A DNA stretch of 14,251 nt from CAUJGQ01 sp042408665 (GCA_042408665.1 JBHOQW010000046.1:1-14251); one strand, 5' to 3'. Positions 6,397 through 14,040 are shown, numbered from the stretch's first letter. The notes: a model not told the origin generated them from the sequence alone. Made by a program: numbers and translations.

Positions 6397-6454
6397 GGGG
6401 CGCTCAGGGGGGAAGTACTTTCAGGGTGGGGCGCCGGCCCGTGGTGCGAACGCG

Positions 6455-9400
6455 CTACGGCGACGCTGTGCCGTCGTCGAGCAGGCCGTGGCGGAGGGCG
6501 TAGGCGGTGGCCTCGGCGCGGTTGTGGACGTTGATCTTGGCGTAGATGTTGGCGATGTGGCGGGCCACCGTGTGTGGGCTGAGCACCAGCGCCGTGGCGA
6601 TCACTTGATTGCTGCGTCCGGCGGCGAGCAGCCGCAGCACCTCCGCCTCGCGCTCGGTGAGATCGTCGGGATAGCGTGGGGCAGCGCGCGGCCCGCCGAC
6701 GCGCGCCGCCTCCAGCTCCCGCAGCCGGTCGGAGGCCCACGCTTCCCAGCCGGCCATGCCCAGCGCCCGGAACTGCGTCAGCGCTTCGCCGAGCAGTGCG
6801 GCGATGCGGTGATGGTCGCCCACCCCGGCACGTAGCAGGGCCAGCGCCTCGTCGTGGTCAGCGATCGCCCGCTCCGGCCACCGACCGTCCGCCTCCAGCC
6901 GGGCGCGGGCACGGTCAAAGTACTCGTGCGCCTCTCCCACGTCGCCGAGCAACGCCGCCATGCGGGCCACGGTGAGGTGGTTGGAGCCGATGGGGAAGTC
7001 GTGCACGTCCGCCGCCAGCAGCTCGCGCGCCAGCCGGCGGTAGCTCGAAGCGTAGCCCGTCGCGCCCAGCTCCCAGACCGCCGCGCCGGCGAGTACCACC
7101 GCACCGTTGTGCACCCACATGCGCGGCTGCATCTTTTCCAGCACCGGCGTAAGTGCCGCCAGGAGCCGGTATGCCTCCTCCGACCGACCGGCTTGGACGT
7201 AGGCGCGCGCCGCCCAGGCCGCCGCCGGGAGCTGGATGGGAATACGCGCCATGTCCGCGTCGGCCAGCGGCCGGGCGCGCGCCTCGGCGAGCGCAGGCCA
7301 GTCGCCGTCGAGGTAGTAGCCCAAGAAGCTCTGCACCAGGCGCAGGCGGTGCGCGCGGCCTAGCCGGTCCACCAGCGCGCGTGCCTGGTCTTCGGCCCGG
7401 CGGGCGCGGTCCAGTTCGCCCAAGGTGGCGTACGCTGAGATGAGATGGACCAGCGCCTCGGCCTGCTGGGGGAGCGAGCCGAAGCGCTCGGCGGTGGCGA
7501 GCAGCTCCTCACAGCGCACGACGGCGTCACGGAAGGCACCGTGGCGGTACAGCAGCTCCCGCGCCACGACGTTCAGCCCATGCAGGATCGCCGTCGGCCG
7601 CTGCCACGTCCGCACCAGGGTAAGGGTAGCCTCGGTCTCCGCGCGCGTGCGCCAGTCGAACGGCTCCAGGGTGCTGGCGTAATCGTCTTCATCCCCCTGG
7701 GCACGGGCGATGGCGACGGCCTCCGGGTGGAAACCGGCCCAACGAGCGGCCTCGATGAGGCCGTGCGCGACCGGCGCGATCGGGTCGCGGAGCAGCATGA
7801 GCCGCGCCCAGGTGAGGTCGCGCCGCTCGCCCGCAAGGTCCAAGCCGCGCTGGACCAGCGGCTCCCACGTCGCCGGCGGTGCGCCGCCGCCCTTGAGCGC
7901 GCGGGCCACCGCCGTGAGGAACGCCGCCACCGCTGGTCCAGGGGTCCCCGCAGCGGCGTGGGCCGCGAGCGCGGCGTCTACGGAGCGGCGCGCGTCGTCG
8001 AGCATGAGCGCCTCCGCCTCGGCGAGCGCCAGCCGGCCGAGCACCTCCGCCTGCCGGTCGGGCGGCAGCTCGAAGCCCAACTCGCACGCCATCCGCAGGA
8101 GGATCACCGCCCGCTCGTGGGCCACCGCGGCCTTCGCCTGGTCAGCAGCGGCGAGCGCGTGGGGGATGCCGGCCTCGGCACCGGGCAGGGCGGCGGAGGC
8201 GTGATACTGGGCCGCGATCTCGGCGGCGTGGCGGTGCGCGCGCTCCCCATAGACGCGCACCAGTGCCTCGGCGATACGGCGGTGGAGCCGCATTCGGCGG
8301 CTGGGACTGAGCTCAGCATAAAGCGTATCGCGCACGATGGCGTGCACGAACGCGTACGTCTCGCTGCCGGCGGCGCCCTCGGCCGGACGGATGAGCTGGG
8401 CGCGCAGCGCCTCGTCGATGCAGTCCAGCACCGTCTCCTCGGGCAGCTCGCTCAGCGCCTGCAGCACGCGGAAATCAAAGCCGGCAGTGAAAGCCGCGGC
8501 CAGGCCGAGGAGCTGGTTGGTCTGCTCGGAAAGCCGCGCCAGGCGACGGCCCACCACCTGGCGGACGCTCTCGGGGATCCCCCAGTCACCGATGGCGGCC
8601 GTGACGGGCCACTCCTCGTCCTGGTGCGGGATCCGTCCCTCTTCGCGGAGGTGCAGAACGACCTCACCCACGAAGAAGGGGTTGCCCTCGGTCTCGGCGT
8701 GGATCACCCGTGCCAACTCCCGCGGCGGTGCGCGCCCAGCGACGCGGGTGAGGTACTCGGTCACCTCGGCCATGCTCAGGCCCTTGAGCGCGATGCGCGC
8801 GTAGCCGGTCTCACGGCGGAGGTCGGCGAGCGCGTCGGCAAGCGGATGGCGGCGGTCGAGCTCCACATCGCGGTAGAGGCCGACGATGAGCAGGGGGCTA
8901 GACTCGATGCCGTGGGCGACGTGCCGCAGCACGGCGAGCGAATCGCGGTCGGCCCATTGCAGGTCGTCGAGCACGAGGACGAGCGGCTGCCGGCGTGCGG
9001 CGGCGTGCAGCACCTGCCGGATGCTCTCGTAGAGGCGGAAGCGCTCCTCCCGCGAGCCGAGGGGGGCCGCCGGCGGGAGGTCGGGCAGCGCCGTGCGCCA
9101 GGCGGGCACGAGCTGCGCCAGCGGTACGGCCGCCGCTCCCGCCGCCCGCACCGCCTCCGGGCCGGCCACGCGGAGATATTCGTCCAACACCTCGGCCCAT
9201 GGGCCGAACGGCGGCGACCAGTCGCCCTCAGAGCACCCGCCCCACAGAACGAGGACATCGCGCCGGCGCGCCTCGTGCGCGAGCTCCTGCGCCAGCCGGG
9301 TCTTGCCGATCCCCGGCTCGCCGGCAACCATCGCCACCGCGCCGCTGCCGCGCTGCACTGCCTCGAGCAGCGCCTGGAGCCGGCGCCGCTCCGGCTCCCG

Positions 9401-9466
9401 CCCGACGAACAGGTGACGGTGACCGCGATCGAACATGCGCATCCTGGTAGCCGCGACTCGGCACAT
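6455..9466 (-). CDS. Large LuxR-family transcriptional regulator with N-terminal AAA ATPase (LAL / MalT-like)
   Basis: A 1003-residue ATP-dependent transcriptional activator. The ATPase module has VGREPE (about 21-26), Walker A GEPGIGKT (49-56) and Walker B LVLVLDDLQWAD (162-173) with Asp167/Asp168. A central helical region of about 600 residues resembles TPR-type repeats, as in MalT and related LAL proteins, and probably senses a ligand or partner. The C-terminal LuxR/GerE helix-turn-helix runs from about 936 (LTEREAEVLRLLAAG) through SNQVIATALVLSPHTVARHIANIYAKI. Start: ATG at 9466 has GAGGAG four bases upstream. Met9 (9442) and Met11 (9436) are possible instead, since a TATAAT box overlaps the first ATG. 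Targets are unknown; the gene lies upstream of the tautomerase cluster on the same strand, 453 bases away, and is divergent from the Kef antiporter. It could act on either or neither. Confidence 0.93.
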   Translation of the reverse strand: MCRVAATRMRMFDRGHRHLFVGREPERRRLQALLEAVQRGSGAVAMVAGEPGIGKTRLAQELAHEARRRDVLVLWGGCSEGDWSPPFGPWAEVLDEYLRVAGPEAVRAAGAAAVPLAQLVPAWRTALPDLPPAAPLGSREERFRLYESIRQVLHAAARRQPLVLVLDDLQWADRDSLAVLRHVAHGIESSPLLIVGLYRDVELDRRHPLADALADLRRETGYARIALKGLSMAEVTEYLTRVAGRAPPRELARVIHAETEGNPFFVGEVVLHLREEGRIPHQDEEWPVTAAIGDWGIPESVRQVVGRRLARLSEQTNQLLGLAAAFTAGFDFRVLQALSELPEETVLDCIDEALRAQLIRPAEGAAGSETYAFVHAIVRDTLYAELSPSRRMRLHRRIAEALVRVYGERAHRHAAEIAAQYHASAALPGAEAGIPHALAAADQAKAAVAHERAVILLRMACELGFELPPDRQAEVLGRLALAEAEALMLDDARRSVDAALAAHAAAGTPGPAVAAFLTAVARALKGGGAPPATWEPLVQRGLDLAGERRDLTWARLMLLRDPIAPVAHGLIEAARWAGFHPEAVAIARAQGDEDDYASTLEPFDWRTRAETEATLTLVRTWQRPTAILHGLNVVARELLYRHGAFRDAVVRCEELLATAERFGSLPQQAEALVHLISAYATLGELDRARRAEDQARALVDRLGRAHRLRLVQSFLGYYLDGDWPALAEARARPLADADMARIPIQLPAAAWAARAYVQAGRSEEAYRLLAALTPVLEKMQPRMWVHNGAVVLAGAAVWELGATGYASSYRRLARELLAADVHDFPIGSNHLTVARMAALLGDVGEAHEYFDRARARLEADGRWPERAIADHDEALALLRAGVGDHHRIAALLGEALTQFRALGMAGWEAWASDRLRELEAARVGGPRAAPRYPDDLTEREAEVLRLLAAGRSNQVIATALVLSPHTVARHIANIYAKINVHNRAEATAYALRHGLLDDGTASP

Positions 9467-9470
9467 TATA
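9465..9470 (-). promoter_or_regulatory. TATAAT box overlapping the annotated LuxR start
   Basis: A perfect TATAAT (minus strand 9470-9465) shares its last bases with the ATG at 9466. If it is a -10 box, transcription would begin inside the annotated start and translation would use Met9 or Met11. No -35 box is evident, so GAGGAG-TATA-ATG as a simple ribosome binding site remains the simpler reading. The rest of the divergent gap (9467-9612) holds a GCCGCC-CTG-GGCGGC hairpin at 9522-9536. Confidence 0.3.
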
Positions 9471-9612
9471 CTCCTCTACCCTCTCCGCGCGTTCCGTAGC
9501 ATCGCGGTTCGGTGCACCCCCGCCGCCCTGGGCGGCCGACAGTCGGGCGCGACCGCCCCGTCCACCGCCCTCGGCCAGGCGCTCACCCGCCGCAGCATGT
9601 ACGCTGACGACG

Positions 9613-11304
9613 ATGACCGATACGACCCTGAGCCTGGACCTAGTGGCGGCGACGCTCATCGCCCTGGCAGGCGGCGCCCTAGCGCGCCTCCTGCGCCTGC
9701 CCGTGTTTCTGGGCTACCTGGCCGCCGGTCTGGCCTTCAGCCCCTTCACCCCCGGTCCGGTGGGTGACGTGGCGGCCGTGCAACGCCTGGCCGACCTGGG
9801 CACGGTGCTGCTCATGTTCGGCATGGGCGTGCAGTTCTCACTGCGCGACCTGGCCGCCGCCCGCGACGTGGTCGCCGGCGCCGCGGTGCAGGTGCCGCTG
9901 TCGCTGACCATCACGGCGCTGGCGACATGGATACTTGGCTGGTCCTGGCAGGCCGCGCTGTTTGCCGGCGCGGCGGCGGGCAGCACGAGCAGCATCGTCC
10001 TGGTCAAGCTGCTCACCGAGCGCAACGAGCAGGACAGCCCGTACGGCCGCCTGGCGGTGACCTGGACGCTGGCCCAGGACCTGCTCACGGTGATCGTGAT
10101 CGCCGTGCTCGGCGCGGTGGCCCGTGCCGGCGGGCTTGACGCGCGGGTAGGCTTGGCTACCGTGCAGGCCGCGGCTTTCGTGGGCGCGGCGCTGTTCGTG
10201 GGGACACGTCTGGTGCCGCCGCTGCTGGTGCGCATCGCCCGGCTGGGCGCGCGGGAGCTGTTCATCCTGTCTATTGCCGGTCTGGCGGTGGGCACAGCGG
10301 TGCTGGGCGAACGCTTCGGGCTCTCCTTAGCGCTGGGCGCCTTCATCGCCGGCATCACGGTGAGCGAGTCCGACGTCTCGCACCACGCCCTCGGTGAGCT
10401 GCTGCCCATCCGCGACCTGTTCGCCGCCCTGTTCTTCGTGTGGGTCGGGATGCTGGTCGACCCACGGCTCCTTGTGGCGCAACCGGCGCTGTTGGCGGCG
10501 CTGGTCGCCCTCATGCTAAGTAAGGCGGCGGTCGCCGCGGTGCTGATCGCCGGCCCGCTGCAGCGCCCCGCCCGCACCGCCGCCCTGGCCGGCGTCGCCC
10601 TTGCCCCCTCGGCGGAGTTCTCCTTCGTGGTGGCGCGCGACGGCGTGGCGGCCGGCGCGCTCACGGCCGAGCAGTTTTCTCTGATCCTGGCGGCTACGGT
10701 GGCCACTATCCCCCTCACGCCGCCCTTTATGGGGCTGGCGCCGGCCATCCAGCGCGTGCTCGAGCCCCTGTCCCTTCGGGCCGGAGCCGTGGCCGCCAGC
10801 GACCCCGCGCCGATCTCTTCGCGCCTGCGCAACCACGTGGTGATCGTGGGAGGTGGTCGAGTGGGCAGCCTGATCGCCGCCGTGTTGCGCCGGCGCGGCC
10901 AGGGCTACGTGATCCTCGAGGAGGACCGCCGCACGGCGGAACGCCTGCGCGCCGCCGGCGAGCCGGTGATCTACGGCAACGCGGCGCATCCCTCCGTGCT
11001 CGCCCAGGCCGCCCTGCCCTACGCACGCACGCTGGTGGTGGCTGTCCCCGACCCGGTGGACGCCCGCCGCATCGTGAGCGAGGCCCGTGCCCAGAACCCG
11101 CGCCTGGACATCGTGGTGCGGGCGCACAGCCCCACCGACGCGGCGGACTTCCTGCGGCTGGGTGCCAACGAGGCGGTGATCGCCGAGCGAGAGCTGGCCC
11201 TGGAGCTGACCCGCCACACCCTGCACCGCATCGGGCTCACCACACTGGAGATCCAGGCCATCCTCCAGCGCCTGCGCTTCGGTGAGCCGCCACCCACCCG
11301 TTAA
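9613..11304 (+). CDS. Kef-type CPA2 cation/proton antiporter with TrkA-N domain
   Basis: An inner-membrane monovalent cation:proton antiporter or potassium efflux protein of 563 residues. Residues 1-385 are a series of hydrophobic segments of the CPA2 exchanger fold. They include LGYLAAGLAFSPF, LGTVLLMFGMGVQFSL, AGSTSSIVLVKLL and the conserved Gln155-Asp156 of LAQDLLTV, plus LALGAFIAGITVSES and FFVWVGMLVD. Residues about 405-545 are a TrkA-N/RCK nucleotide-binding domain: VVIVGGGRVGSL (410-420), acidic end of strand two in YVILEED (Glu436), then VIYGNAAHPSVLAQA and VIAERELALELTRH. There is no TrkA-C domain and no glutathione-sensor loop that I can recognise. It resembles YbaL/KefB. No Shine-Dalgarno precedes the ATG, so it may be leaderless. 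It is divergent from the LuxR gene. A perfect hairpin begins directly after the TAA. Confidence 0.92.
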   Translation: MTDTTLSLDLVAATLIALAGGALARLLRLPVFLGYLAAGLAFSPFTPGPVGDVAAVQRLADLGTVLLMFGMGVQFSLRDLAAARDVVAGAAVQVPLSLTITALATWILGWSWQAALFAGAAAGSTSSIVLVKLLTERNEQDSPYGRLAVTWTLAQDLLTVIVIAVLGAVARAGGLDARVGLATVQAAAFVGAALFVGTRLVPPLLVRIARLGARELFILSIAGLAVGTAVLGERFGLSLALGAFIAGITVSESDVSHHALGELLPIRDLFAALFFVWVGMLVDPRLLVAQPALLAALVALMLSKAAVAAVLIAGPLQRPARTAALAGVALAPSAEFSFVVARDGVAAGALTAEQFSLILAATVATIPLTPPFMGLAPAIQRVLEPLSLRAGAVAASDPAPISSRLRNHVVIVGGGRVGSLIAAVLRRRGQGYVILEEDRRTAERLRAAGEPVIYGNAAHPSVLAQAALPYARTLVVAVPDPVDARRIVSEARAQNPRLDIVVRAHSPTDAADFLRLGANEAVIAERELALELTRHTLHRIGLTTLEIQAILQRLRFGEPPPTR

Positions 11305-11327
11305 CGCGCGGCGCCAATCGCCGCGCG
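11305..11327 (+). terminator. Hairpin directly after the Kef stop codon
   Basis: CGCGCGGCG-CCAAT-CGCCGCGCG is a perfect 9-bp stem with a 5-base loop, starting on the base after TAA. Flanking CCACCC and GGGTGG can extend the stem with a mismatch region. It is GC-rich with no T-tract. It also lies between this gene and the minus-strand 60-residue gene and could serve both. Confidence 0.6.
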
Positions 11328-11468
11328 GCGGGGGTGGCTCCCATGAGGTCGCGCAGGGCCACGTCCAACCGGCCGAGGCTGCTGCGGATCTGCTCGGCGC
11401 TAGAGGCGATCTCATCGAGCACGGCGACCACGCACGTGCAGGATAACCAGACGCGCGGTGAGGTGCGG

Positions 11469-11651
11469 TCACCAGGTGTCCGGCGGCGGTTCCGTGGCGC
11501 GCAGCCAGCGCGGCTCAGGGTGGAGGAGCGCCGCCGCGGCCGGTCGGCGCCGGGGCACCGGCAAGGGTGCAGGGGGCTGAAACTTTCCCGGGTCTGGTTC
11601 CTCTGCCAAAGGCGGGCGCCCGACGTGCTCGGGTTCCGGTGGCGCGGTCAT
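11469..11651 (-). CDS. Small proline-rich protein of unknown function (60 residues)
   Basis: I do not recognise this gene. It encodes 60 residues, of which 18 are proline, beginning MTAPPEPEHVGRPPLAEEPD and ending with Thr-Trp. A cluster of basic residues (PRRRP, about 33-37) sits between acidic and Pro-rich ends; there is no membrane segment or cysteine. It is probably disordered. The case for a real gene is AAGGAG eight bases before the ATG, a gene-free neighbourhood and a Pro/Glu composition unlike the Arg/Gly/Ala-rich translations of spurious frames here. Against it are its length and the general GC bias. It converges on the Kef gene. The 251 bases upstream, up to the zinc-ribbon gene, could hold a divergent promoter. 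Confidence 0.5.
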   Translation of the reverse strand: MTAPPEPEHVGRPPLAEEPDPGKFQPPAPLPVPRRRPAAAALLHPEPRWLRATEPPPDTW

Positions 11652-11745
11652 AGTGGGGGCTCCTTATGTTACGTGCCGGCGCCAGTGTAGCGACCGCGCG
11701 GGCGTCCGTGTACCGGGCGAGCATGCAACTTCATAACAAATCGGG

Positions 11746-11774
11746 CTGGCAATTTGTAATGTTTTTGCTATGCT
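11746..11774 (+). promoter_or_regulatory. Candidate promoter of the zinc-ribbon gene
   Basis: CTGGCA (11746-11751, 4/6 to TTGACA) and TATGCT (11769-11774, 4/6 to TATAAT) are 17 bases apart. A TGC directly before the -10 box gives an extended -10. They sit in the only AT-rich island of the area (about 11725-11775), which otherwise has no gene. An inverted repeat TGTCGC-GGGC-GCGACA follows at 11782-11797, where an operator or leader hairpin would lie. Confidence 0.45.
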
Positions 11775-11902
11775 TGGGGTGTGTCGCGGGCGCGACAGCC
11801 TCAAGCGGCCGCAGATCGCGACGATACTCATAGCGCGTGCTCTCTGCCGCACGTCCCCCGACGCGGTGGCGCCCCGGTAGGTGCACGGCAGGAGTGGTCT
11901 TG

Positions 11903-12028
11903 ATGGCAACAACCGTTTCGCAACCGATGCGCACCTGGCGTTGCCCGTTCTGCGGCCGGTTCAACGTACGCCGCCCCTCCGAGGCGCCCCGCTGCCAGAC
12001 GCGCGGCTGCCCCGAAGGTCGCGACTAA
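11903..12028 (+). CDS. Small zinc-ribbon protein (41 residues)
   Basis: I do not recognise a named family. The 41-residue product begins MATTVSQPMRTWRCPFCGRF and has CPFC, then after 14 residues CQTRGC. This gives two knuckles, Cys-X2-Cys and Cys-X4-Cys, consistent with one bound zinc. The start is set by AGGAG (11890-11894) eight bases upstream; an earlier in-frame ATG at 11837 lacks one. It has a candidate promoter upstream and a strong hairpin 33 bases after the stop, so it looks like a complete single-gene unit. Such ribbons bind nucleic acid or protein, or act as structural domains. It could be a free-standing regulator or partner of a larger protein. Nothing in the neighbours points to its role. 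Confidence 0.62.
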   Translation: MATTVSQPMRTWRCPFCGRFNVRRPSEAPRCQTRGCPEGRD

Positions 12029-12060
12029 CCAGCCGCCGGCCCAGAGGCGGGATCATGCCC

Positions 12061-12093
12061 CAGCCGTCCTCCCCATGCGGCGGAGGACGGCTG
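12061..12093 (+). terminator. 12-bp terminator-like hairpin after the zinc-ribbon gene
   Basis: CAGCCGTCCTCC-N9-GGAGGACGGCTG, a perfect 12-bp inverted repeat, the strongest in the window, followed by CGTTATGTT. It lies 33 bases after the zinc-ribbon stop and 105 before the next start. It probably ends the small transcript. Its position in the leader of the thiamine-enzyme gene also allows a regulatory role. The rest of 12029-12197 shows no gene. Confidence 0.65.
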
Positions 12094-12184
12094 CGTTATG
12101 TTCGGGCCGGCTATGCGCACGCTTGTGGCGTCTCGCCTGTTGGCGTGCGGTCCTCTATTCTGGGTGGACCGAGGGAACGACAGC

Positions 12185-12190
12185 AAGGAG
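12185..12190 (+). promoter_or_regulatory. Ribosome binding site fixing the acyl-CoA lyase start
   Basis: AAGGAG, seven bases before the ATG at 12198. It selects this start over the open frame reaching back to 12075, whose extra 41 residues are Arg/Cys-rich and not family-like. Confidence 0.85.
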
Positions 12191-12197
12191 CGCGAGC

Positions 12198-13853
12198 ATG
12201 GCTGAGATCGACGGCGCCACCATCACGGCCCGTGCCCTCAAAGAGCAGGGCGTCCAGTTCGTCTACGGGGTGGTAGGCATCCCGGTGACCACCATCGCCA
12301 TCGCCTGCCAGCGGGAAGGCATCACCTACGTGGGGATGCGCCACGAGCAGGCGGCGGCCTACGCCGCCCAGGCCACCGGCTATCTCACCGGCCGCCTGAG
12401 CGTGGCGCTGTGCGTCTCCGGCCCGGGCACGCTCAACGCGGTGGCGGCCTTCGCCAATGCCTGGGCCAACTGCTGGCCGATGCTGCTCATCGGCGGCGCC
12501 TCCGACGCCAAACAGCGCGGGATGGGCGCCTTCCAGGAAGCGCCGCAACTGGAGCCGCTGCGCCCGTTCGCGAAATACGCGCAGGTAGTCGATTCCCAGC
12601 AGCGCATCCCTTACTACATCGAGCAGGCCACCCGCGCCGCACTGTACGGCCGCCCCGGTCCTGTCTACCTCGAATTCCCGGCCGAAATGATCCTGGAGAG
12701 CGTGCCGGAGGAGTCCGTCACCTGGAAGCCGCCCGTGCCGCCCGCGCCGCGGCCGCTGGCGGACCCGGCCGCCGTCAAGCAGGCGCTGGCCGCGTTGAAG
12801 ACGGCACAGCGCCCGTTGGTGGTGGTGGGCAAAGGCGCCGCCTGGTCCCGCGCCGAGGAGGAGGTCCGCCGGTTCATCGACACCACCCTCCTGCCCTACC
12901 TGCCCTCGCCCATGGGTAAAGGCCTCCTCCCAGACGACCACGCCATGAGCGTGGCGGCGGCACGCACCTTCGCCCTGCAGAACTGCGATCTCGTGTTCCT
13001 CATCGGCGCGCGCCTGAACTGGATCATGCACTTCGGCCTGCCCCCACGCTGGTCGTCCAACCTGCGCGTGATCCAGCTCGACATCGCCCCCGAGGAGATC
13101 GGCACCAACGTGCCCGCCGAGGTGGGGCTGGTGGGCGACATCAAGGCGGTGATGGGCCAGATCAACGCCGAGCTGGAGCGGGAGCCCTGGCAGTTCGGCA
13201 CCGAGAACGAGTGGCGCTACGCCCTGAACGAAAAGATCGCCGAGAACCGCCGCAACACCGAGCCGCTCCTCAACGCCGAGGACGTGCCGATGGGCTACTA
13301 CCGCCCCCTGCGCGAGATCCGCGACGCGCTGCCGCGCGACGCGATTATCGTGAGCGAGGGTGCCTCCACGATGGACATCGGCCGTCAGGTGCTGAACAAC
13401 TACGTGCCGCGCTCGCGCCTGGACGCCGGCTCCTTCGGCACGATGGGCGTCGGCCCCGGCTTCGCCATCGCCGCCGCCCTGTGCCACCCGGACCGGGTGG
13501 TGATCGACCTGGAGGGCGATTCCGGCTTCGGTTTCGACGGCCTGGAGGTGGAGGTGGCCTGCCGCCTGGGCCTGCCGATCGTGTTCATCGTGTTCAACAA
13601 CAACGGCATCGGTGGTGGACCGGTCAAACTGGACCCCGACCGCCCCATCCCGCCCAACGCCCTTTACCCCTTGGCCCGCTACGACAAGGTCATCGAGGCC
13701 TTCGGCGGTGACGGCTACCATGTGGAGAAGCCAGGCGAGCTGGAGGCCGCCCTCAAGCAGGCGATGCGCAATCGGCGGCCGGCGCTCATCAACGTCGTGA
13801 TCGACCCGCAGGCCCGCCGCCGGCCGCAGCAGTTCGCCTGGCTGACGCGCTGA
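12198..13853 (+). CDS. 2-hydroxyacyl-CoA lyase / oxalyl-CoA decarboxylase family thiamine-diphosphate enzyme
   Basis: A 551-residue enzyme using thiamine diphosphate and Mg. The N-terminal pyrimidine-binding domain has FVYGVVGIPVTTIAIA, the catalytic Glu50 in MRHEQAAAYAA, VSGPGTLNAVAAFANA and MGAFQE. The middle domain (about 190-330) has PLVVVGKGAAWSRAEEEV. The C-terminal diphosphate-binding domain has GDS motif residues Gly440-Asp441-Ser442 through Asn467-Asn469. Members cleave 2-hydroxyacyl-CoA to formyl-CoA and an aldehyde, or decarboxylate oxalyl-CoA to formyl-CoA and CO2. MGAFQE and the C-terminus DPQARRRPQQFAWLTR resemble mammalian HACL1 (which ends near QDFHWLTR) more than oxalyl-CoA decarboxylases. 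The lyase is therefore favoured, by eye only. No CoA transferase gene is adjacent. The stop codon lies within a hairpin. Confidence 0.85.
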   Translation: MAEIDGATITARALKEQGVQFVYGVVGIPVTTIAIACQREGITYVGMRHEQAAAYAAQATGYLTGRLSVALCVSGPGTLNAVAAFANAWANCWPMLLIGGASDAKQRGMGAFQEAPQLEPLRPFAKYAQVVDSQQRIPYYIEQATRAALYGRPGPVYLEFPAEMILESVPEESVTWKPPVPPAPRPLADPAAVKQALAALKTAQRPLVVVGKGAAWSRAEEEVRRFIDTTLLPYLPSPMGKGLLPDDHAMSVAAARTFALQNCDLVFLIGARLNWIMHFGLPPRWSSNLRVIQLDIAPEEIGTNVPAEVGLVGDIKAVMGQINAELEREPWQFGTENEWRYALNEKIAENRRNTEPLLNAEDVPMGYYRPLREIRDALPRDAIIVSEGASTMDIGRQVLNNYVPRSRLDAGSFGTMGVGPGFAIAAALCHPDRVVIDLEGDSGFGFDGLEVEVACRLGLPIVFIVFNNNGIGGGPVKLDPDRPIPPNALYPLARYDKVIEAFGGDGYHVEKPGELEAALKQAMRNRRPALINVVIDPQARRRPQQFAWLTR

Positions 13854-13884
13854 GCCGGCGCTTCCCGGCCGCGCTCCGGCTCAG
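13850..13884 (+). terminator. Hairpin containing the stop codon of the acyl-CoA lyase
   Basis: CTGAGCCGG (13850-13858) and CCGGCTCAG (13876-13884) form a perfect 9-bp stem with a 17-base loop that can partly pair internally. The TGA stop lies inside the left arm. No T-tract follows. Beyond it, 13885-14040 holds another 7-bp repeat, GCAGGCC / GGCCTGC (13933-13960), and no gene. Confidence 0.5.
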
Positions 13885-14040
13885 GCGGGGCAGGAACGCA
13901 AGCGTCAGGCGAAACATGTCTGTGCAAACGATGCAGGCCACGAAACACCGCGCGGCCTGCCTCACGAGCCGGCACACGAGGCCCATTGGCCCCGGCTGCG
14001 CTGAGGCGCCCGAGGACAAGGGGAAGAAGGGGAAACAACG

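Larger units (their letters stand above)
6002..6454. other. 453-base gene-free stretch between the LuxR regulator and the tautomerase
   Basis: No convincing gene. The short open frames on both strands have low-complexity Arg/Pro/Ala translations and no ribosome binding site of note. What it holds: the tautomerase ribosome binding site (6007-6012), an inverted repeat (6015-6044), a five-codon mini-frame with a strong ribosome binding site (6119-6133), a 6-bp GACGGC/GCCGTC hairpin (6193-6207) and an imperfect 19-base direct repeat (6321-6339, 6378-6396). The likely promoter of the tautomerase cluster is here, but no clear -10/-35 pair was found. Confidence 0.6.

Noticed and set aside
7445..9499. 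Open frame of 684 codons on the plus strand
   Set aside because: Antisense to the LuxR-family regulator with Walker and helix-turn-helix motifs; product shows no domain.
10516..11472. Open frame of 318 codons on the minus strand, GTG overlapping the TGA of the 60-residue gene
   Set aside because: Mostly antisense to the Kef gene, no family motif; the GTGA overlap alone is not enough.
12111..13721. Open frame of 536 codons on the minus strand
   Set aside because: Antisense to the thiamine-diphosphate enzyme; composition rich in His, Gly, Val and Ala only.
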